Positions 57,401 through 64,000 of a stretch of 64,000 nt of DNA are shown in pieces; the stretch's first letter is position 1, and each line of letters begins with the position of its first letter. Source of the stretch: JAZKFT01 sp965246935 (lineage in GTDB: Bacteria; Bacteroidota; Bacteroidia; Chitinophagales; Chitinophagaceae). The stretch is taken from positions 434,001-498,000 of the forward strand of contig CBDFGC010000019.1 in the NCBI GenBank assembly GCA_965246935.1. The letters run 5' to 3'. Position numbers and translations under genes: made by a program. The notes under the pieces were generated by a model, which was not told the origin of the DNA, made no database searches, and worked only from the letters and a program-made list of their open reading frames with translations.

Positions 57401-60400
57401 GTCCGCCATTTCCAGCGACCTGATTCCTAAAACCGGTGCGGACGATGCCCGGTTAACAGCAGAAGGACAGTTCAATAAAAAGGGAATTCACATTGTGAGT
57501 GATGTGCCCATTGTTGCTTATGCACATATCTATTATTCCACTAACTCCGGTGCGACCATGCTGATGCCGACCTCTGTTTGGGGGTACGAATATTATGCAT
57601 TGACTTCCAGGCAATACTACAGCGCCGGTACAACCGGGCCTTCTGCTTCTGCTTTCTTTATTGTGGCAAAAGATGATAGTACCTGGGTTGAAATAAATCC
57701 ATCAAACCCAACATCCATCGGATGGGTAACTGGTGGTGGCACACAGCCGAATGGTAACTACCTGGTGAAGTTGAACAAGGGAGATGCCTACCAGGTACTG
57801 GGAGCCGTACTAAGCGGCGCTGAAGGGTATGATCTTACCGGTTCCTACGTAAAGTCAATCGGAAATGCACAGGGTACCTGCCACCCGATTGCCGTATTTG
57901 CCGGTAGTACCAGAACGGCTATTGGTTGCGGCGGAACCACCGGTGGTAGTGGCGATTTGATCATACAGCAGGTATTCCCTTCCCAGGCATGGGGTAATAA
58001 ATACCTGACAGCACCAACCAGTAACGATCTTGGGCCAACTGCTACCAGTAATATGAGCATGATTTACCGGGTATTGGTAAAAGATCCGACAACAGTTGTA
58101 AAAAGAAATGGTGTTACGCTTACCGGCATTATCAACAGCCGCTATTACCAGTTTGAAAGTAATACGGCAGATTATATTGAGAGCAACAAGCCGGTGTTAT
58201 TAGCTGAATACATGTCTTCCAATGGCTCCTGTACGAATACAAGCAATAATGGAGATCCGGAAATGTTTTATCTGAGCCCGGTACAACAGGCAATCAAGAG
58301 CACACAGTTCTACCTGAATGTCCTGTCCGCTATTACTCAAAATTTTATCACGCTTGTAGTACCCACAGAAGGCATGGCTTCGCTTAAAATAGATGGCATT
58401 GGTTATGGTTCCATACCGGCAGCCCTTAAGTATGATTATGTACATCCCAACCTGCCGGGCTACACCGTGGTAACCAAAAAATATGCGCCTGCAACAGCTA
58501 CTGCAGCAACGGTGGAAAGCGACCAGCCATTTACAGGTATTGTTTATGGTCTTGGTTCGGTAGAAAGTTATGGATACAACCTCGGTACATTAGTGAAAAA
58601 CCTGAATAACGCCAGCTCAGTAAACAACGATCTGAATGTAGGTCCGAATGCCACAGGATACACCTGTAAAAATTCGCCGTTCAAACTGAAAGTGTTGTTG
58701 CCGCTGAAACCGGATTCTATCTTCTGGCAGGTGAGTGCACTGGCGCCACACCTGACCCCCACAGCCAATGTGATGCAAAGAAACCCGGTAGCTGTGGATA
58801 CAACGCAAATCAATGGCATTGATTATTACGGTTATGTATTGAACATTTCTTACACCATCGATACGGCAGGTACCTTCTACGTACCTATCCAGTTCTATTC
58901 AGCTACGATTGAGAAATGTGATCAGAAACAGGATGGCAGAGCCGTGATACAGGTATTGCCGGCACCAATTACAGACTTTAAAGTAACCTATCCGAATGGC
59001 GGAACAGCAGGTTGTGCCGGAGATGTGTTGAATTTTACGGGTGATTTGATTACCCAAAATGGCATTGCTTTAAACCAATGGCAATGGCGGTTCAATAATG
59101 GTGTCACCAGTACTACGCCATCAGGCCAGGTACAAACTTTTGCCTATCCGAATGCAGGTGTATTCGACGTAGGTCTGCGGGGAATTACAGCGGATGGTTG
59201 TATTTCCGATACGATCAAAAAAGTAACCATTAATCCAAGGCCGGTAGTAGCCATTGTAGCGGATAGTATTGGTGTATGTCCGAATGGCACCGTATCATTT
59301 ACGGTATCAAGCCCTGCAACCGGTGCAGTTTACAGGTGGTATGGCGTCCCAACCGGTGGAACAGCACTGTTTACCGGCACTACCTACACGCCAACCGTTA
59401 CGACGTTGCCTGTTAGTTTTTATGTAGAAGCAACGTCTGCCGCTGGTTGTATTAGTGTGACACGCAAAAAAGTAACAGCTTACCAATTACCATTACTGAC
59501 TGCACCTGTGGTTACGCAAACAGTTTCCGGAGCCAGCTCAGTTACCTTTACCTGGACAGCAGTTGCGGGTGCTATCAGTTACGAAGTTTCGGTAAATGCC
59601 GGCGCCTTTACAGCACCAAGTGGGCCGGGCTTAACCCATACGGTAACCGGTTTGGGAACCTTGTCCTCTGCCAGCATCATCGTTAGGGCCAATGGCGCCA
59701 ACAGTTGCCAGAGTAGTTTAAGTACCAGTACCAGCGGATGTACCAATTCCCTGGCAACCGTAGTACCGGATTCGGTGGCTGTTTGCCGTGATTCAAGTGT
59801 AACATTTGCGGTAACGCCGGTAGAAACAGGAATCACTTATACCTGGTATAGCACAGCTACCGGTGGTACGGCCTTAGCAACGGGTCCTGTTTATACGGCG
59901 GCTGGTATTACTGCTACTACCACATTTTATGTACAACAAACAAGAGCTACCAGCGGCTGTACCAGTAACCAGCGTACAAGGGTAGTCGCTACTGTGCTGG
60001 TACAACTCGCATCACCTGTTGCATCGGTGGATACAGTAACGGTGAATTCGGTTAAGTTTAAATGGAATGCCGTACCGGGAGCAGGCACCTACCAGGTATC
60101 TGTGGCAGGCGGGCCATGGATTACGCCAAGCAGCGGACCAACCGGACTTACACATACCGTTACCGGGTTAAGGGCTTTAGATACCGTAAGTATACGGGTG
60201 AGGGCTATCGGCATCATCACTTGTCAGACCAGTACTTCAGCAGCGGTTACCGGAAGAACATTACCGGATCAGATTTACATTCCGAATGTATTTACGCCGA
60301 ACGGTGATGGCTTAAACGATGTTCTTCAGGTGTACGGTTATACCATCAGGAATCTCACATTCACGGTGTTCAACCAGTGGGGTCAGAAGATTTACGAATC

Positions 60401-60539
60401 TTCCCAACAGAACAGGGTATGGGATGGTACTTTCAATGGCAAGCAACAACCGGTAGGCGTTTATATTTACATATGCAGGCTCGAACTGCTCAACGGAACG
60501 GTAGAAACCAGGAAAGGCTCTATTAACCTGGTAAGATAA
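48477..60539 (+). CDS. giant modular T9SS surface protein (about 4,019 aa), three frameshifts
   Basis: One gene split by three extra bases (near 53832, 54665, 55131). Removing them leaves 12,060 bases, exactly 4,020 codons. Start TTG 48477 or ATG 48498; the signal peptide ends FLQTTLNAQ. Modules in order: an N-terminal jelly-roll (to about 225); three tandem units of 274, 274 and 273 aa, each an Ig-like domain (LTYQWQSAPTATGPW) plus a MAM-like domain (NSPVTGDNSWRR); three right-handed beta-helix units of 569 aa each (GTFTINSAGTTALPNFQ; GVYTIDPSGSGARNF); an IgGFc-binding-type domain (GKDFWVAYQKSYDFTTTGG, about 2915-3370); PKD, Ig and FN3-like domains; and a CHU_C tail (IYIPNVFTPNGDGLNDVLQ). 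Probably a T9SS type B substrate acting as adhesin. Confidence 0.9.
49158..51620 (+). repeat. three tandem 822/822/819-bp protein modules
   Basis: The marker Cys-x-Gly-x-Pro (CTGTPVGG, CTGTPVPG, CSGAPVAG) starts at 49158, 49980 and 50802, and the next one at 51621, so the period is 822, 822 and 819 bases. Units share NSPVTGDNSWRR and FRATGDFGVTDIGIDNV-type strings with few changes, a sign of recent duplication or homogenisation. Confidence 0.9.
51915..56770 (+). repeat. three 569-aa beta-helix modules in tandem
   Basis: Units start at 51915 (GTFTINSAG), 53622 (GIYTINKTL) and 55332 (GVYTIDPSG). The first two are 1,707 bases apart. The second interval is 1,710, which becomes exactly 1,707 when the three frameshifting bases are removed. 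Each unit ends with an RSTTxPDxGAYEF-like closing motif. Confidence 0.85.
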
Positions 60540-60550
60540 TTCACTTTAAC

Positions 60551-60583
60551 GGAGCGGGGAAGAAGCAGCAAAATCCCCGCTCC
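60551..60583 (+). terminator. hairpin after the giant gene
   Basis: GGAGCGGGGA (60551-60560) with TCCCCGCTCC (60574-60583), followed by a weak TTTC. It separates the two giant genes. Confidence 0.65.
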
Positions 60584-60666
60584 TTTCATCTAATTTGTAT
60601 GACAGATATAGATTCAGCACCCACAACGAATACCGACACCCTGCACCTAAATTATAATTGTGGCAA

Positions 60667-63600
60667 ATGAGAGGTAAATATTTAATATCCGTCCTGCTAT
60701 TGCTACTTTCTGCTCAGGGGTTTGGTCAAAACTTTACCAACAAGGGAAAGGAGTTTTGGGTGGGTTACGGCCATCATCAGTACATGGAACCAGGTTGTAA
60801 CGGAGAATTTGCGGCACCTAACGATATGAACATGGTGCTGTACCTGAGTGCTGAGGAACCTGCTATTGTTACGGTGACTATTGATAGCAGCGGAACCAGT
60901 TTTGTGCCGGCATGGAAGCGTACCTACGTAATACCTGCCTATACGGTTATCTCTACCGAAAACCTTCCCAAAGGATCAACAGATGCAACAGCAAGCGGCA
61001 GCGATCCTTTGTATGATGCCCGGCTTTTTGATAATGTACCTCCGTTGGGTTCGGGCGGTGAAAATCTCTGGCGCAAAAAAGGGATCCATATCGAAAGCAA
61101 TGTACCGATTGTAGCATATGCTCATATTTACGGAGGTGTATCTTCCGGTGCCACCATGCTGATGCCGGTAAACACCTGGGGTTACTCCTATACATCTGTC
61201 AACAGTGAGCAACGGGATGCCGACAGGTCGTACTCCTGGATGTATGTGATTGCCAAAGAAAATAATACCCTGGTGCAGATCACGCCTTCTGCTACTTCCC
61301 GCCGGGGGAAACCGGCAGGTGTACCGTTTACCGTACTCATTCAAAAAGGGCAGATTTACCAACTGGTAGGGCAAAGTGATTGTGCTACCGGCAATGGCCC
61401 CGAACTTACCGGTACAACCGTGAAATCGCTGATGGGCCCTGATGGAAAATGTCATCCGGTAGCCGTTTTTGGCGGAAGCAGCAGAACCGGTGGTGAAACG
61501 CTTACCTGCGGTACCGGTTCAGGCAGGGACAATGATATGCAACAACTTTTTCCGGAACATGCCTGGGGAAAACGTTTTGCTACCACGCCTTTCTCAAAAT
61601 CGCAGGGAAGCACCTTGCAAGCCAACCAGTTTCAAACCAGTGTGTATAAAGTTGTGGTAAAAGACCCGGCAACAATTGTAAAAAGGAATGGTGTTACGCT
61701 TACCGGTATTATCGGGGGTAAATACTATAAATTTTCCAGCAGTACAGCTGATTATATTGTAGCGGATAAGCCCGTCATGCTGGCTCAGTTTATGAGTGGC
61801 ACAGGCGCTTGCAATGGCGGTTCCGGCGATCCTGAAATGATTATACTGAGTCCGATTGAACAAGCGATTAAACAGGTGGGATTTTACCGGAATACCAAGC
61901 AGTTTATCGACGCAAATTACCTGACATTAGTGGTGCCCACAGCAGGTGTTTCTTCTTTACGAATTGACAACTCATCTACTTTTAGTTATACGTATCCACA
62001 TCCCAATTTGCCAGGATATACGGTCGTCATAAAAGGGTGGGTATCGTCCCAGTCGCAGGCATTAGTCCGTTGCGACTCCGCCTTTACGGCTATTACTTAT
62101 GGGTTGGGCGGTGCCGAAAGCTATGGATATAATGCAGGTACCTACATTAATAACCTCAGTGCTATTGGCTCTATCCACAATACATACGATACCAGCAGTA
62201 CAAGCAATAATTTCACCTGTACCCGAACGCCTGTTGAGTTATCGGTATTAATGGCTTACAAGCCATTGCAGATGGAATGGCTGCTCAACACTTTGTCGTC
62301 GGTAATGACGCCCAATGCAAATGTAATCGTCAATCCGCCGGTGGTAATTGATTCGCCTTTGGTAAACGGTATCAAGTATTATAAGTACACGCTGCCTGGT
62401 TCCTATTCCTTCAGCGATACCGGCACTTTTACTATTCCCATTGTCGTTACTTCTCCGTCGATTGACAACTGTACGCAATCAGATACTGTTAGCTATACCG
62501 TAACGGTGAAAGGAAAGCCGGTAGCCGATTTTACTTATACCCATTCGGGATGTTATACAGATACCATTTACTTCTCAGGCAACGGATCAGCCGGAAATTA
62601 TACGATCAACCGTTGGCGTTGGGAATTTCCGGGGCCAAGTCCGGATAGCATTCAAAAACCTAAACGGGTATTGCCGGTTGGAACGCATACGATTAAACTT
62701 CAGGTTATTTCGCAGGAAGGTTGTATAGGCGATACGGTGAGGCAGATCACTATTTCTGCACCGCCTTCTACTAATTTTACAGTTACCCCCGGAACCTTAT
62801 GCGAACCGTCTAACTACAGTTTTACTTCAGCTACAGCGGCCGGTACAGGTGTTTCTTTTTACTGGGATTTCGGTAATGGAACTACCAGCGCCGGTGCAAC
62901 GAATACAACATCGGCCACCTATCCAAATTATGGCACCTATACCGTGAAGCATGTGGCCACCCAAACAGGACAGTGCCCCAGTGATACAGCCCGGAAAACA
63001 GTGACCATTTTTGCAAAACCAAGAGTCAATTTTGGGTATCCTGTGGGCTGCCTGGCACCCGATGGAACAGCCCAGTTCACCGATTCTACTATTATTCCCG
63101 ATGGTCAGGTACTAACCTATGCTTGGAATTTCGGGGATGCAGCCAATTCCACGCCGGGTAACCCAAACACCTCTACTCTTAAAAACCCTACCCATAAATA
63201 TATCGCTTTCGGACAGTATACAGTAAGACTTACGGTGACTACAGCCAATGGCTGCTCTAAAGACACGCCTATTACCTGCACTTTTGCTGTGCGGCCGGTA
63301 CTGGCTTATGCCAGATTGACCAGCGTATGTATAAACAATACAGTGGTTTCTGTTGCCAATGGTTCTGTTACCAATGGTGTTCCCGGTACCGGTATTTACA
63401 AAGGTCCGGGTACCGATACCGCTGGTAATTTTAATTCGTCAGTTGCCGGAGCAGGTATCAAAACCATCTGGTTTATATTTACCTCTACAGGCGGTTGTAA
63501 GGATTCCGTATTTCAAACCATTAAAGTATTTCCAAGACCAACAGCCGCATTTGCGTTGTCGGATACCAGCTTTTGCCTGGATGTTGCTACTACGGTTACC

Positions 63601-64000
63601 CCCGGTTCCACTATTGCCAGCGGTACGATTAAAGACTGGAAATGGAGTTTTGACAATAATATTGTTACGTATGCTAATAACAATCCATTTGTACAAAGTT
63701 TTGCAACACCCGGTCAGCATACCATCAGTTTATACAATATTTCCGATAGCAGTTGCGTAAGCGACACCGTTAGCAAGCAGGTAAAAGTGAATGCATTGCC
63801 AGTATCGAGTTTCAGTTTTACCCATACGGGTTGTAAATTGGATACCGTCTATTTAACAGGGGTTGCTTCCACTGTTACTAACCCTATTAGTACATGGAAA
63901 TGGAATTTTTCGAACGGTGATACCTCTATTCTGCAAAATCCAAGTGTGGTGCTACCTACCGGTACCTATACCATCAGGTTGCGGGTAACTACGCCGGAAG
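60667..64000 (+). CDS. second giant IgGFc-binding/PKD secreted protein, partial at 3' end
   Basis: Starts at ATG 60667 and is open for at least 1,111 codons to the window edge. The signal peptide MRGKYLISVLLLLLSAQGFG is followed at once by an IgGFc-binding-type domain (NKGKEFWVGYGHHQYMEPGC, KGIHIESNVPIVAYAHIYGG, DPEMIILSPIEQAIK). It is paralogous to residues about 2915-3370 of the upstream giant: the two share GATMLMP, ADYI, the HPNLPGYTVV string and a YGYN(A/L)GT ending. From about residue 610 it is a row of PKD domains (WDFGNGTTSAGATNTTSATY; YAWNFGDAANSTPGN; WKWNFSNGDTS). A T9SS type B tail is expected beyond the edge. Likely a surface adhesin or gliding-related protein. Confidence 0.9.
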   Translation, partial: MRGKYLISVLLLLLSAQGFGQNFTNKGKEFWVGYGHHQYMEPGCNGEFAAPNDMNMVLYLSAEEPAIVTVTIDSSGTSFVPAWKRTYVIPAYTVISTENLPKGSTDATASGSDPLYDARLFDNVPPLGSGGENLWRKKGIHIESNVPIVAYAHIYGGVSSGATMLMPVNTWGYSYTSVNSEQRDADRSYSWMYVIAKENNTLVQITPSATSRRGKPAGVPFTVLIQKGQIYQLVGQSDCATGNGPELTGTTVKSLMGPDGKCHPVAVFGGSSRTGGETLTCGTGSGRDNDMQQLFPEHAWGKRFATTPFSKSQGSTLQANQFQTSVYKVVVKDPATIVKRNGVTLTGIIGGKYYKFSSSTADYIVADKPVMLAQFMSGTGACNGGSGDPEMIILSPIEQAIKQVGFYRNTKQFIDANYLTLVVPTAGVSSLRIDNSSTFSYTYPHPNLPGYTVVIKGWVSSQSQALVRCDSAFTAITYGLGGAESYGYNAGTYINNLSAIGSIHNTYDTSSTSNNFTCTRTPVELSVLMAYKPLQMEWLLNTLSSVMTPNANVIVNPPVVIDSPLVNGIKYYKYTLPGSYSFSDTGTFTIPIVVTSPSIDNCTQSDTVSYTVTVKGKPVADFTYTHSGCYTDTIYFSGNGSAGNYTINRWRWEFPGPSPDSIQKPKRVLPVGTHTIKLQVISQEGCIGDTVRQITISAPPSTNFTVTPGTLCEPSNYSFTSATAAGTGVSFYWDFGNGTTSAGATNTTSATYPNYGTYTVKHVATQTGQCPSDTARKTVTIFAKPRVNFGYPVGCLAPDGTAQFTDSTIIPDGQVLTYAWNFGDAANSTPGNPNTSTLKNPTHKYIAFGQYTVRLTVTTANGCSKDTPITCTFAVRPVLAYARLTSVCINNTVVSVANGSVTNGVPGTGIYKGPGTDTAGNFNSSVAGAGIKTIWFIFTSTGGCKDSVFQTIKVFPRPTAAFALSDTSFCLDVATTVTPGSTIASGTIKDWKWSFDNNIVTYANNNPFVQSFATPGQHTISLYNISDSSCVSDTVSKQVKVNALPVSSFSFTHTGCKLDTVYLTGVASTVTNPISTWKWNFSNGDTSILQNPSVVLPTGTYTIRLRVTTPE

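Noticed and set aside
48638..60307. Many minus-strand and shifted ORFs across the giant gene
   Set aside because: Mirror frames of Thr/Ser/Gly-rich repeats, without start context or family signatures.
1..64000. tRNA, rRNA, riboswitch or insertion-sequence genes
   Set aside because: None recognised by eye on either strand; small or divergent tRNAs would need a covariance-model scan.

Overview
The window looks like a chromosomal segment of a Bacteroidota bacterium, most likely of the family Chitinophagaceae. Evidence: a SusC-type TonB-dependent receptor whose SusD partner probably lies just outside the left edge; several receptors with N-terminal carboxypeptidase-like regulatory domains; secreted proteins with type IX secretion (T9SS) sorting tails, including a gliding-motility-type (CHU_C) C-terminus; a Bacteroidota LptE/SecG neighbourhood; and an Lgt with the Bacteroidota GRIGCQVAGDGDWG motif. 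No rRNA, tRNA, transposase, integrase or CRISPR array was recognised. I did not call promoters, because no site matched the Bacteroidota -33/-7 pattern convincingly.

Layout. 0-8.6 kb: SusC receptor, SMP-30 lactonase-like protein, sorbosone-dehydrogenase-like lipoprotein, animal-type haem peroxidase and a DoxX-like membrane protein. 8.7-12 kb: accessory patch with a nucleotidyltransferase and small partner, the wreck of a DUF433/DUF5615 toxin-antitoxin pair, an unknown two-gene unit, and a Uma2 gene flanked by a duplicated receptor 3' end. 12-16.4 kb: TonB receptor, secreted protein and rpe. 16.5-18.3 kb: a tight two-gene unit of an OLD/SMC-like AAA ATPase and a small protein with a PD-(D/E)XK-like motif, the best candidate here for an uncharacterised defence-type system. 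18.3-30.8 kb: fructose-bisphosphate aldolase, gamma-glutamyltransferase, an unusual TonB receptor ending in thrombospondin type 3 repeats plus an OmpA domain, an AbiEii/DUF6922-type pair, HMG-CoA reductase, BrkB and MltG.

30.9-38.1 kb is a conserved Bacteroidota block on the minus strand (miaB, sigma-54 regulator, lptE, a TPR-like protein, secG). It is interrupted by a small mobile-type insert (YefM/YoeB, RlaP and an unknown gene), and miaB carries a palindromic element. 38.4-47.9 kb: outer-membrane beta-barrel receptor, a T9SS lamin-tail protein, small housekeeping genes (hsp20, bacilliredoxin) and lgt. 48.5-64 kb: two giant modular secreted proteins. The first is a 12-kb gene broken by three single-base insertions; the second runs off the right edge.

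Single-base indels break genes at about 16.6, 32.6-33.5, 37.2 and 53.8-55.1 kb. Most are one extra base in a short homopolymer, and several lie in genes expected to be essential (lptE) or highly conserved (miaB). Local consensus error is therefore the simplest explanation. By contrast, the two in-frame amber stops, in YoeB and in the DUF433 antitoxin, are substitutions and look like real decay. TAG is used as an ordinary stop elsewhere in the window.
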